From the NCBI GenBank assembly GCA_012845835.1, contig JABAKD010000020.1, positions 18,903,146-18,967,145 of the forward strand: a stretch of DNA of 64,000 nucleotides. Reading direction: 5' to 3'. Each line of letters starts with the position of its first letter. Within the stretch, counting starts at the first letter, position 1. Source of the DNA: Undaria pinnatifida (lineage: Eukaryota > Sar > Phaeophyceae > Laminariales > Alariaceae). Position numbers and translations under genes: made by a program. Positions 10,362 to 21,195 of this stretch are shown here, piece by piece. The notes under the pieces are model-generated. The model searched no databases, was not told where the DNA came from, and saw nothing but the letters and a program-made list of their open reading frames with translations.

Positions 10362-11454
10362 TGTTGAGGAATTAGTGGGGTATTAGCCCGTTCGACCACT
10401 TGCAAAAGGTTAACCAATTGCCTACCCAAACTACGCCTTATAACACCCCCCCCCCCTGAAACGGCGGGATAGCAGGTCGGCCGGATATACGGGCGGATGT
10501 GCCTGTTAAGAAATAGGTATCGTCAGCCTATGGCCATTATCAATGTTCAGTAGCAAACGTACAGCTAGCTCCCTGTTAGCACTTACTTGCTGCAGCGCCA
10601 CAGCAGTAGTATTACTGTAGTAGCAGGTAGCCTACAGAGTTGTTACAAAATCAGTGTGGCATTGCCATCGTATTCTCGTAGTCAATGCATATTGTACGTA
10701 GCATAGGCATGTAGGCGAAACCTGCCGGATTCCAAGTACCAGGTTACGCCGCACAGAAATCGGCAGCGGTGATATTGATGCTGTTCACTGCAGGAATCGC
10801 TCTCCCTGTAATTACATCGGGGTGTTATGTTCTAGGGTGAGGGTTCTACGAAGATCGTATCTTAGGAGTATTCGAGAACTAGCAAGGAAAGTTCTCGACC
10901 GTCCCGAAACCGTCTGTAGGCTTCTCGAGGTCAGTCAGTAGTCTAGACCTCGTACACGTAGTGTTCTGGAACTAGAAACTCGGCAGAAGTCGACTAAACA
11001 AGGTGCAGCTCCCTCTCCTGCTTACACTTGTCATCCAGCATCTGAACTTATCACAATAGTAGTTCATCGTCCTGAGGTTTTCTTGCCCACAAGCGGCAGT
11101 TTTTTTCAAGCGTCATCAACTTTTGACTTCCTCGACATAGCGTGTCTGCTCGGTCGGTATAACGGCCACCTGCACCAGCCTTTGCAGCCTACTGCGGAGT
11201 ACCATCTGGTGGTATTTCTTAATAGTGTCATTTCCGGGGTATACCGGGGAGATTATTTTTCAAGTTCGATGTGGGGGAAGTCGTAAAAGTTTCTTGTTTA
11301 TTGTGGATGGTGGGATTCGAACCCATGACCCAAAAACCCATGGTCTGTCGACGACGCCATTTTTTAAGGGATTAGCGGGGTATTGTTAACAGTCCGTTTG
11401 ACCACTTGCAAAAGGTTGACCAATTGCTTACCTTACCCAAACTAAGCCTTACAA
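10362..11454 (-). mobile_element. TRIM family LTR element with a 730-bp insert
   Basis: On the minus strand the left LTR is about 11454-11363 and the right LTR 10445-10362 (TGTTATAAGG at its start). The primer site and tRNA-3'-half-like segment are at 11362-11303, and the G-rich tract abuts the right LTR. Compared with the 372-bp copy at 6809, the interior carries about 730 extra bases (roughly 10505-11235) unlike the family. I recognise no protein in the extra part. Confidence 0.75.
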
Positions 11455-11797
11455 CGCTGACTCTTGATCCTTTTTATCAAGAGAGATGTGTACAAAAAAT
11501 GATGTGGTCGGTCACATGTTAAGAAATCACAGTCATTTCAACAGAATCGAGGGAAACAAATGGAATAGTCTATATGCGCACATGTTCCTACATGCGCACC
11601 GTGACATGCACACTATTAATAGTACAAAGAAGATACCCACAAGTACCAGGTTACAGGTACACGTGCAATAATTGAAGTTGTGAAGTTGTATTTTTATCCT
11701 CCGGCGGACGGGGGAAAACAAACCAAAATTCTACATATTTTCATACGTATCATGTGTCAATTTAACTCAAATAATTGTGTTCGCAATCAAACGCTTT

Positions 11798-11847
11798 GAT
11801 AGGTTATGATAGGTTATGATAGGTTATGATAGGTTATGATAGGTTGT
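11798..11847 (+). repeat. 10-bp tandem repeat (GATAGGTTAT), about five units
   Basis: Five consecutive units, nearly perfect, directly at the left edge of the retroelement debris. Confidence 0.95.
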
Positions 11848-11904
11848 GTGTCCTTCAATTCCCGTGGTAGCGACAGCGCGAGCTGGCCATCTCGGCGGTC
11901 CCCG

Positions 11905-12210
11905 TTACTACCCAAACGAAGGAACGCTTGTGTGAGGGGTAGCACGATAAAAAGTCGGGCGGTAGGACCGACGGCCGGCCGACAGTGATGTAACGCATCG
12001 CGGCGTGGCACGCCGGCTCGGCGTGCAGCTCTCCCTCCCAATCGGCATGGGAATAACGCGCGACCGAATCGGCGAACCGCAAGTCAGCAGCGTCGCCGAG
12101 GGCATCTGACTTCGTAGGTGCAGCCGGCGTGTCACCACGATAAGGCATGAGCCGTAAGAGAGGAGTTCCCACAGGCTCTCCGCGGTCGTGGTCGGACGGA
12201 AGTAGCACCG
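11905..12210 (-). pseudogene. Ty3/gypsy Pol fragment (linker between RNase H and integrase)
   Basis: The minus-strand product contains GRPSVLPPDFLSCYPSHKRSF and a HADWEGELHAEPACHAAMRY block. A parallel fragment at 20480-20180 has the same blocks with differences. From recalled knowledge of stramenopile Ty3/gypsy polyproteins, this segment lies between the RNase H and integrase domains. There is no integrase after it: the homology stops near 11860 at the tandem repeat. It is a dead fragment. Confidence 0.65.
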
Positions 12211-12304
12211 CGGGGACCGGCGAGGCGGCAAGAGCAGGGGCTGCCGCGGCGTGCGGAGCCGGCCGCGGACGTGGGACTCGCGGCGGGGTTGTAACTCGCC
12301 TGGA

Positions 12305-12553
12305 AGATGGTCGAGGTGATCAATGAGGTGATTAAGGATTTAAAACAGGTGGCAACGCACCTCGACGATGTCATTGTGTTCGATTCCGATCCGATGGCGC
12401 ATGTTCGGACGATTCGCTCCCTCTTCGAATGCCTTCGAAGGCTTAACCTCAAGCTTTCCCCCTCGAAGGCGTGATTGGGTGCCACCGATGCGAATTTTCT
12501 GGGCCGCTCCATTTCCCCGGCAGGCCCACGCCCAAACGCAGAAAAAGTGGTTC
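12305..12553 (+). pseudogene. Ty3/gypsy reverse transcriptase fragment
   Basis: The product has the catalytic-box-like THLDDVIVFDSDP (YLDD in active enzymes, His here), then HVRTIRSLFECLRRLNLKLS and, after an in-frame TGA (12472-12474), FLGRSISPAGPRPNAEKV. This is the palm and early thumb region of a gypsy-type reverse transcriptase, which retroviral-like elements use to copy their RNA. Both ends break off, and the orientation is opposite to the Pol pieces on either side, so it is a rearranged remnant. Confidence 0.85.
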
Positions 12554-12554
12554 A

Positions 12555-12845
12555 GGGTTGAAACAGCCGCTCGCGTTAATGAACGGGTGCCTGCAGTTCC
12601 GGAAGGAGTGTGTGTCTTCGTGGCGGTTGAGGCAATGTCCCCGGTTTTCTCGGAGGGCAGCGGGGCGGGCGGAGGGCGAGAAAACACCGCTCCAAAGAGG
12701 AGGGTCGTCGGTCTTAAACGATTCGCGAGGAGTGGGTGGTGTCACTTTCCGTTCCGGGCATTTGTCGTTTCCTCATCTTCCCCCCCGCCATGCCAGGGGC
12801 CCGCGGGAGGTTTTTGGCATGACTTCTCCCTTGCATTAGCGCCTT
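12555..12845 (+). repeat. Retroelement-derived segment shared with the gypsy element
   Basis: Positions 12550-12730 match 24310-24500 in the same orientation, and 12740-12870 match the reverse complement of 19030-19210. The two source regions lie 5 kb apart in the large element, so this block is a rearrangement product. Confidence 0.65.
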
Positions 12846-13085
12846 CTGCTCCCCTTCATTGGGGGACACAAGCGTAGCCCGGCGCTAGAAAACGGTCCCC
12901 GTTGCTGCGGGAGAGCTCACGCTGTGCCGCCCCGATTCGCCTTCGGCGGTAGAGGCGGTTGGTTTGGCGGTGCTGGTCCGGTGTGCCTTCCCAATAACGC
13001 AAAATGTGGGGGCGGGAGAGGTGGAGGTCTATTTCTCGCTCTCAGGATGGTTTGGAGAGTCCCACCCAATGCGTCTTGTATAGGT
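12845..13085 (-). pseudogene. Ty3/gypsy Pol C-terminal fragment
   Basis: The minus strand encodes HWVGLSKPS, a stop, then LSRPHILRYWEGTPDQH, RQTNRLYRR and GDRFLAPGYACVP before another stop. The same series occurs at 20100-19850. In the family this region follows the integrase. Here it sits immediately after an LTR (13098-13375), which is not a functional gene order. Confidence 0.7.
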
Positions 13086-13097
13086 AGTACTGCCTTG

Positions 13098-13375
13098 TGT
13101 GAGGTAATAGGGCGGGAACACAGGGTGTCCCCTGCAGCGTCTGCCTGTTAAGCAAGTCCTCGGTGATCACTCACCTTCTTAGCCTCTTAGGACGCAGTAG
13201 AGAAGCAGCTTTATTAGCTCTACCAGAGCTACGGACAGCATGGGAAAACGGAGGCGCGCGCCCCCGTTTCGTTTCCTGACTACCCCGAATAGAAACCGCC
13301 AACCTATCATACGAAAACCGGCCAATTACCCATTAAAACAGGTATTTGCGGCTATCTCAAGGCCGTACCATGACA
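13098..13375 (-). mobile_element. Ty3/gypsy LTR, diverged copy
   Basis: It is 278 bp and aligns along its length with the LTRs at 18490-18763 and 27064-27344 in the same orientation. Read on the minus strand it starts TGTCATGGTACGGCC and contains the shared CGGGGTAGTCAGGAAACG region. The primer-site sequence that follows the other two copies is eroded here. Confidence 0.75.
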
Positions 13376-13623
13376 GTAAGCTGCCGTGGTATGCAGATGC
13401 GTGACTACGTCGACCCGACTTGATCCATGGGGAGCAGGTGCGGTGGACATAGCCACCTGGTATGTCATCCCTCCTGATAGTGCGGGACTTGCGCAAGCTC
13501 ACCCGCTAACACACCTCCCGGCCATGAGAAAGCAGCCCTTCGCCGGACTTGGTCCAGTTACGGCCCACCCTACCCATTCGGTCTTTGGTCCTCAGACACC
13601 TGTTGTTGTTGTTGTTGCTGCTT

Positions 13624-13965
13624 TCACCTTGACGAATCGCCATGTAATCTGTTACCAAGGTTTTCAATCTGCGGAAAGAGGTAGCTTCCGCCACCACTAC
13701 CGTCGATCCCGCCGTTACCACTGTGTTTTTCTGCAGTCCGTTTCCCGCCTCCCGTCCTCCGTTTGTGACTTTCTGCTTTCGCAACTTTCCTGAGGCTTCG
13801 TAGCCTCGCGGGGTAGAGGTGTGGGAGTGGTTTTTTGATGAGCCGCATCTTCGAGCCGTGTACTAGACCGTGGAACCGGGGCTTCTCCGATTCTTCCATA
13901 TTTCTGCCTATTCGGCTCACATCAGGGTGGGCTAATGTTATGGTGTTTCCCTGGAATTCTAGCAA
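13624..13965 (-). pseudogene. Retroelement-associated open frame, homologous to 18777-19154
   Basis: The product begins with LAHPDVSRIGRNMEESEK and continues KMRLIKKPLPHLYPAR. It parallels the plus-strand frame at 18777 (MSRICRTMGDSEK, KMRLLKTHPHTSKR). Both copies lie next to LTR-like sequence. I do not recognise a domain; it is most likely element-internal sequence and not a host gene. Confidence 0.45.
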
Positions 13966-14269
13966 TACGTAAGTTCTACAAAACGGAAATGGTATAAAAG
14001 GGTTTCACATGCTTTTGGAAGCGCATGTATGTGCGTATAGGAAACAGGGTATGATGCATTTGCTCCATGGACTCGCAACGGTTTGAGCGTTTAGTTCTAT
14101 CCGTGGCTTGTGGGACTAATACAAGGGCTTATTTAATGCGAGTGAGTGACCAACATGGAACCTGCCTATTATTTACTAGTAGTAGATAGACCCGCAAGGG
14201 GGTGGCCTATGTCTGTAAACAGCCCATAATAATATCATAGTTATGTGCATAGTGCGGTTTATTTTAATC

Positions 14270-15120
14270 GAAAATCCTACGGTCCGGTTCGGTGCGGTTT
14301 TAAGACAGCGGAAATTTTACGGTGCGGTTCGGTGCAGTTTTCAGATATTATTATTGTACATCCTACGGTGCGGTTTGCTGGTGTGATATATCATACGGTG
14401 CGGGTCGGTGCGGTTTTGAAAAAGAGGACTACGGTGCGGTTCGGTACGGTTTTTTTAAAATCGTAAAGGCTACGGTGTCGTTCGGTACTTTCATGTATCT
14501 TGCGGTGCGGTTCGGTACGGTTCCCCGTTGAACAGTTTTTGCTGCGGCGCGGTTCCAATTCCCGTAGGGAAAACCGTACCCAACCGCTTTTCTCTACGGT
14601 GTACCGTGTCCATAAACCGCACAAAACCGCGGTTTCGTGTGGTTCTCATGCTTTTTCTCGGGGCACTAACGAAACCGCTGTTTCTCTACGATGCACTGAC
14701 TGTATGAATAAAACCGTGCGAACATCAGCCACGCTAGCGGGGACATTTTTGACACGAAAACATGCAGAAACCGTCACGAACCCTGCGAAACTGTGACCCT
14801 ATAGCATCGTTCCGCAACCGATGAAACCGCGGGGTTTTACCGGTTTCCAGCTAACCGCACCGTTAAACAAACGACCTATTGGTTTTTGGCACCGTATCTT
14901 GATGCACATGGTGCGGTGCAGTTTGGGTGGCATTCCTACGGTGCGGTTCGGTGCGGTCTTAATAAATCGAGAATCTTCCGGTGCTGTTCGGTGTGGTTTT
15001 TCAGATACTGGAAATTGGAAATCCTACGGTGCGGTTCGGTGATGTGATATATCCTACGGTACGGATTGGTGCGGTTTTCAGAAACGATAATGCTACGGTG
15101 CGGTTCGGTGCGGTTTTCAT
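14270..15120. repeat. CGGTGCGGTTCGGT minisatellite with a central inverted block
   Basis: Units related to TACGGTGCGGTTCGGTGCGG recur on the plus strand at 14280-14530 and 14930-15120. Between them (14560-14870) the motif appears as AAACCGC/AACCGCACC, that is on the other strand. Spacing is irregular, 25-60 bp. The layout allows imperfect hairpins. Confidence 0.85.
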
Positions 15121-15131
15121 ATGTCGTGGTC

Positions 15132-15360
15132 GCCTGCAGTGACGGTGAACGACATCTTCCCCTCCCCTGTCTCGTTTGCAGGCACATGCATGATCTCCGT
15201 TTTGTCGTCTTGTCCTCCGATACTGTAATCCTGAACGCCGCGTACGCTGTCACGACCACCGTCCGCTAAATGGGCACAGTGGATATTTTGGTATTTTTTT
15301 AACACCGCCATTATCCTCCACACTCCTCCTGGTGATCGCGACACGATGCCCGCATCTTCA
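15132..15360 (-). pseudogene. LINE reverse transcriptase fragment
   Basis: It matches 62765-62925 of the LINE remnant (GTGAACGACATCTTCCCC, the GTTTGCAGGCACAT block, GATCGCGACACGATGCCCGC). It covers only the segment just after the catalytic YADD region and has no open frame. Confidence 0.65.
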
Positions 15361-16336
15361 GATCACGGTAAAGCACTTCCCGCAAAATCTGAACCCCCTC
15401 CCCCTTCTACCACCCGTCGAATTTTCCGACCCGTGTCTGCCACGCCTTCTTCTTCCCCCTTCACCTTCTTTGGTCGGAGCGTGTCTGTGCGGTTACCATG
15501 CAGTCTTTGGTGATTCACACCATATGGTCAGCCGCACCTCCCTCATGCACACTACCAGTACGATGTCCGAACTGTGCTCGGAGCCAGGACTAATGCCCCT
15601 ATGATCATCGTTTGGAATTGATAGCCTCGGCCTGCCCGAATAACTGCTGCGTCCCAGCGCTAGAGAAAGCTATCCGTTGCGATAGCTATTGCATTAGCAA
15701 ACAACCCCCTCACAGCCTCGGCAGAAACCCTGGCACACAGACAGTCACGTGCCCTGGGTCGCCTATTACGGAGATGTGTTGTTAACTGTTTGGCGACTCA
15801 AATATAGCGGCGACATAAAACGACGAAATCAATTGCGATGTTTTATTAAACTATTCTTAATAGGTCAGGTTATTATCAAGCGTCTAAGAAGAGCATGTAG
15901 CAGAATACGACCATGCACACCGCGCGAATGCACCGCACAGCTCCTTGCATAAAACGTCGAGCACATATTCTACCCCAGCAGCCCGGGTTGCAATGTGCGG
16001 TCGATACTGATAGTACGGTACCATCGTACATGCAAAAAGAGTTAAAAAAACTTGTTGTATGCTTTTTTTCTGAAACCTCAAAGGCGTTAATAACAGAACG
16101 AACTCAACCTCAAAATCGAAAGAAAAAAAATCTACCTGTCAGTCGAGTTCTCCTACATTACGTCTACGTTGTGTTCGTGTGGTGCTTTGTGTGTAGCGCG
16201 TAGACCAGCTAACACAAAATGCTCACGAACTGGAACGCTTAAAAACAGAACGGAGACTCCCCCTCCCTCCGCGTCCTTGTTTTGTGTATTGTACCTCCTA
16301 CTCATATGATAGTACTAACAATGGACCTCAGTAATA
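15361..16336. other. No recognisable gene
   Basis: Open frames at 15332-15604 and 15913-16203 show no domain, no exon borders and no similarity to the neighbouring elements. Confidence 0.4.
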
Positions 16337-16467
16337 TTGAGTAGCACATGTGACCAACCTGATTCCTGTCTGTCAAAATAGTGAGTAGCACATGTGACCA
16401 ACCTGATTCCTGTCTGTCAAAATAGTGAGTAGCACATGTGACCAACCTGATGCTTGTCTGTCAATCC
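16337..16467 (+). repeat. 44-bp tandem repeat, three units
   Basis: GAGTAGCACATGTGACCAAC recurs at 44-bp spacing (16337, 16381, 16425). The first two units are almost identical and the third diverges at its end. Confidence 0.95.
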
Positions 16468-16791
16468 TTTTGAGAACCAGACACAGTGACAAAGCAAATG
16501 ACAGGTAGGCCGCAAAGGCCTAGCCATCTGGGGGGAGGTGACCGAGGCCACGACGTTACAGCGTTATACCCCCATGTTTTCTACGAAAGCTATAAGCCAC
16601 ACTAAAACACTAATACAATGGACCTCAATTAACGCCCAGGGGCGTATGTTGTTGGCGCAGCATAGCACACAATCCCACGGCATGCTTACCGTGGCACCAA
16701 AAACAGCAAAAAAAAAACGGCAGCCGCAAACACTCGAGTGGATTTGAATCGATCAAAAAAACATCCCAAAGAGTGGAAAAAATACCGAACA

Positions 16792-17245
16792 CTGTAGCCG
16801 TCGTCAATGGTCAGGTGACCAAGGAAAGCAACAAATGAGTACGCCCCCCCTATGCCCCCCTCTCTACCGTAGCCGTGGTCAATGGTCAAATGACTAAGGC
16901 AGCAACAAAAGAGTACTCCCCCCCCCCCCTTTCCTACCGTAGCCATGGTCAGTCGTAAAATGACTAAGGCAAGCAACAGATGAGTACACCCCCCCTTAAC
17001 ATGCCCCCCCCCTAAACGTAGCGGGGTCAATGGTCAAATGACTAAGGCAAGCAACAAAAGAGTACGCCCCCCCTTAACATCCTCCCCCCGCTACCATGGC
17101 CGTAGTCAGTCGTCAAATGACTAAGGCAAGCAACAAAAAACTACGCCCCCCCCCCCCTCCCCCTCCTGCCGTAGCCGTGGTCAATGGTAAAATTACTAAG
17201 GCAAACAACAAATGAGTACGCCCCCCCCCCCCCCCCCCCCCCCCG
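16792..17245 (+). repeat. Tandem array of repeat Z units, six copies of about 75-80 bp
   Basis: Each unit reads GTAGCCGTGGTCAATGGTCA, then AATGACTAAGGCAAGCAACA and a C-rich spacer of variable length. Single or partial copies are dispersed at 8700, 28047 (reverse), 32745 and 50700. The last spacer is a run of about 24 C. Confidence 0.9.
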
Positions 17246-18489
17246 TAGCCTTCGTCGTAGGTGGGGTCCCCTGTGGTGTTCTTTGTGGTGTCCTCTGTGG
17301 TGTTCTTTGTGGTGTGAGCGCGCCGTAGAAGTAGTTTGATGCAGTGTTCGTGTCATGCATCTCCCGTCCTTGCGTTGAAGCTCGGGTGCTCCAGCTAAGT
17401 AATACACTGCCTCTGCAGAGCTCTCAAGTTGCTTGGTACGACCGTCGTCGCGTTTTTGCGATAGGTTCCAAAAAGCTTGACAGTGTATACCGCGAGATTG
17501 GTCTTCGCCGCTTTGTTGTCACGTCTTCACCGCCGCCATAAACCACCAAACCGACCAGCGTATATACCGTACACGATGGCACGCCGATACTGTCTTCTCG
17601 TAAATATTTAAGTTTGCTTGTCTGTCCGTCAGTCTGTCTGTTTGATATGTCGAATGTTCAGAACACATTGCCCAGCGAGGCGATCGAATTTAACCTAGAC
17701 GAGTGATAATGGTGATCCTGAAGTACAACATAGCAGATATGGTGGAGGGAGGGAAGGAGGGAGGGGAGGGAGGGAGGGGGAGGTCGTCAAGAGGACCAAC
17801 AGAGAGTCAACCGTCCCCCACTAATCGCCATCTCGAGGAAGAGGGTGTCCCGCCGCATGCTCACACTTGTATAGAAAGGCTGCGAGTTGGCCGTGTTGAA
17901 AGGCTTTGTTGGGGTACTGTAGGTAATTGAAGACATGCTGTTAATACTACGACATCGAGGTGCACTATGTTTTTCCCGGCAAGGTTGTTGACTCGAGAAA
18001 CTACTCTATACCTCACTCGCAAACTGATCTACTGATTTTAGAAAACATCGATGTGTACCCCGATGGCCTAGGTATACGAACAAATAATATAGCACAATAT
18101 AGCACACTATAACATGATATAGCATAATATAGCCTAGTAAGAACGGTAGCAATCCGACGGTTTTGGATGAAGGGGGGTTAAGGAACCCCGTCGATCAGAA
18201 ACCAAAAAAATGCCGAAGAAAGGGCCACCTCTACCGCGCTACAGTACTATTAACTGCACTTATACTATTAACAGTACTATCAACAGTACCATTAATTGCA
18301 CTACTAGCAGCATGCGTCGTTCGTTGTCTAACCTATCGGCCATTAGGCAAAGAAACCAATACCCTCTAATACCCTGACATTAGACTATTGAGTCGCCTGC
18401 TAGTTCTCGTTGGCAAGATGCTACAGTTAAGTTCCTATGCGGAAAAAATGCGGATTTATGGCTCTTTCAGTCCTGCTGACGACGCCATT
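17246..18489. other. No recognisable gene; short AT-rich repeats
   Basis: The stretch contains GGTGTTCTTTGTGGTGT repeats (17266-17312), a GGAGGGAGG run (17750-17782), an ATATAGCACA-type repeat (18088-18140) and CTATTAACAGTA-type repeats (18245-18300). Positions 18430-18489 resemble the post-LTR leader at 27000-27063. Confidence 0.4.
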
Positions 18490-18763
18490 TGTGAAGTTGC
18501 TGAGGGTGAAACACAGCATACCCCTACAGGTCGACGAAGTGGGCATGTCCTCGGTGTTCTCACTTTCGCAGCTCAAAGCGGGACAGAAGAGAGAACCAGC
18601 TTTCAGTATTTCCACCAGAATCGAGGATGACAACTGGGACGTGAGGCACGAGTCTCTCCGTCTCCTGACTACCCCGAATATAAAACGCCATATTATCATA
18701 TGAAAACGGCCAGTTACCTATCTAAAGAAGGTAATTGCCGGCCTTCAAGGCCGTACCTTAACA
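18490..18763 (-). mobile_element. Ty3/gypsy LTR (middle of three)
   Basis: It is 274 bp; on the minus strand it starts TGTTAAGGTACGGCC. It aligns closely with 27064-27344. After its end the minus strand reads AATGGCGTCGTCAGCAGGAC, the same primer-site position as after the right LTR, so this copy is followed by leader sequence and can serve as 5' LTR to DNA on its left. Confidence 0.85.
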
Positions 18764-18776
18764 CTAGCCCACCCTG

Positions 18777-19154
18777 ATGAGTCGCATATGCAGAACTATG
18801 GGCGATTCGGAGAAACTCCAGTTCTACGAACTAGACCACGAGCCGAAGATGCGGCTCCTCAAAACCCACCCCCACACCTCTAAACGATATGGCTATAAAG
18901 CCAGAAAAACGCGAAAAAAAGCAATTGAAGGAGACGCATACCCCACAATAAGGCAAACCACCCATCAAAAACCTGCCAAGAACCGCCGGTGTGGCGGGGG
19001 GGGTAGGACAAAAAAGGCTCTACGGCAAACAAACCACAGAAAGGCACTATGGCAAGGCAAACCCTCGTCAAAGTGGAGGGGAACACAGGCGCTAATACAA
19101 CGGAAGAGTCATGCCAAAAACCTCCCGCGGATCACTGATATGGCGTGGGATTAG
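18777..19154 (+). pseudogene. LTR-adjacent open frame of unknown role
   Basis: A 125-residue Lys/Arg-rich plus-strand frame directly beside the LTR, homologous to the minus-strand frame at 13624-13965. It opposes the element's own direction, so it may be a shadow of element sequence. No domain is recognised. Confidence 0.35.
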
Positions 19155-19609
19155 ATGAGGAAACGACAAATACCCGGAACCGGAATGGAAGGTGACCTCA
19201 CCTACAGCCCCGCGAGGGAGGGAAATGTTCAGCGGAAAAAAGTAGAACAAATACAACACAAAATAAAAGATACCACACAGTCCCGTGTATAGCCCAGTAC
19301 CACGTTATGTGAACAGGGTAACCTGGTCGCCCCCCGCCTCTGGGCTGAGGAGAGCGTCGATAGGCGAATTTGAACGAACACGAAAAGCCGACAGTCCTGC
19401 GCCTGAGATTGCGGCGTGATTACCCGAACCCTGGCCCGACACTGAGCGGGAGGGGTTGGTAGGACTGACAAAAGTGGTAAGAACCGCGCCACTTCCAGAC
19501 AAAAAACTCGAAATCCCACAAACAAACCAAGGACAAGAACTCCAAACCTCATAACCCAGGAAAAAGGATGGAAAACTCTCGAGGAGCGGCGGCGGCTTGA
19601 AAGTCAACT

Positions 19610-20480
19610 AGCCACGGTCGCGTCTCGAGGGTCATTTACGTTACCTTGAATCCCCCGCGGGAAGGCGATGTCGACGTAGACCTGAAGGTACCAAGAGCCT
19701 ATTACGGTCCCCGTCGAAGCCGTGTAGCGCGCCGGAGGGAGAAGAAGTTTATGCAGCCTCGGGTCGACCGAAAATCGGACCAGATATACCCCGCATTCAG
19801 TCGTACACGCGCCGATTTGTCGAAGCCACCACAACCCATCGTCGTCCTTGCACCAAAAGTGGACTCCCTGAGGGAGTACTGTATCGCGGAGGGGGCGAAT
19901 CCACTCTATGCGCGTGACGCGAGCGTAGCCCGGCGCCAAAAATGTTCGCCTTTGTTCAGAGAAAGCTTATGCTGTGCCGCACCGATGCGCATTCGGCGGT
20001 AAAGCGGTTGGTTTGGCGGGGTTGGTCAGGGGTGCCGGCCGGATAACGTAAGACGTGGTTTCGAGAGTGTTGGGGGTCCATCTCCCACCCCCAGGATGGT
20101 TCAGAGAGTCCCAGCCAATGCCTCTTTTATGTCACCGAGATGACGCCGCCGCGGGTCACGGACGAATGGTCATTGCTTGTGTGTAGCTCCTGGGTGCCCG
20201 GAAGGAAAGAACGCTTGTACGAAGGGTAACACGGCAATAAGTCGGGTAACACAGACTGTGCCAAAGGCGGCCGGTCGATAGTGGTGTAGCGCACCTCGGC
20301 ATGGCACGTCGGCGCAATCTGGTGTTCTCGCTCCCAGTCGGCGTGCGAAAAATCGCGCAACGGAATCAGCGAACTGCAGTTCATCAACGTCATCAACGGC
20401 GTTTTGTAGGTGCAGCTGGCGTGTCGCCAGGAGTGGACCGGGGTCGTAATATAGGAGTCCCAAGGGGCTTCGCGCGGTCA
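19610..20480 (-). pseudogene. Ty3/gypsy Pol remnant with integrase core deleted
   Basis: In order on the minus strand: FSHADWEREHQIAPTCHAEV, LPDLLPCYPSYKRSF, QELHTSNDHSS, then directly VTRGGVISV, a stop, SEPSWGWEMDPQHSRNHVLR, GTPDQPRQTNRLYRRMRIGA, LAPGYARVTRIEW and GVHFWCKDDDGLWWLRQIG. From recalled family knowledge, several hundred residues of integrase normally lie between the QEL and VTRGG blocks. The rest is broken by a stop and at least one frameshift. The last block is a small Trp-rich domain typical of the end of these polyproteins. Confidence 0.75.
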
Positions 20481-21039
20481 CGGTCGGACGGGATCAGTAC
20501 CCCGGGGGCCGGAGAGGCGGCAGGAGCAGGGGTCGCGACGGTCGACGGGGTCGGCTACGGCCTTGGGACTCGCGGCGGGGTGTTGACACTCCAGGAAGAT
20601 GGTCGAGGGGCCCCGCTGGGCCCGAATCCATAATCTACAGCGGGGGTGCATTACCGGTTGCTGTCGCTGTTCGTCGGCGCGTCGTCGACGACGGAGGGGC
20701 TGGAGTGCCAAGCAAGGCTGAGACGGACACTGTCGAACCGGTGGTCGCGGCGGAGTCCGTCTCCTATGTAGAACCCCTTGATAAGGGAGTCGGCTGTGCG
20801 ATGGGCGCCGCAGCCAGGGCTTCTGCGGAACCCGTGCCGCCCTCGATGGTCATGGCAAAAACCGAAGCGAAAACGGTGTCAGCGGTAGGAGAAATCGACC
20901 CGCGGCCAGTACAGCCTTCGACAAGGGCGACGAGGGCAGAAACGCGAGCGACGAATCTCCCGGGGGAGCAGAAAGGCCGTCAATCGTTATACGTGGCTCG
21001 TGTGTGCGAAAATCGTGAAATGCGGTAGAAGTGAGAGGA

Positions 21040-21195
21040 GACCACCCAAGACAGCACGTTCAGTGCGGGGCACGAGCCCACCCAAGACAGTGCTTTCGGC
21101 GAGGGGCACGAGCCCACCCAAAGCAGTGCTTTCGGTGCGTGGCACGAGCCCACCCAAGACAATGCTTTCGGCGAGGGGCGCGAGTCCACCCAAAC
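21040..21195. repeat. About 36-bp minisatellite within the gypsy element
   Basis: GCACGAGCCCACCCAA followed by CAGTGCTTTCGG recurs about four times and gives repeated peptides such as RGTSPPKTVLSA on the plus strand. It probably reflects slippage in element DNA. Confidence 0.8.

Noticed and set aside
16337-17245. CRISPR-like array
   Set aside because: The repeats are contiguous or separated only by C-rich simple sequence, with no unique spacers, and the genome is eukaryotic.
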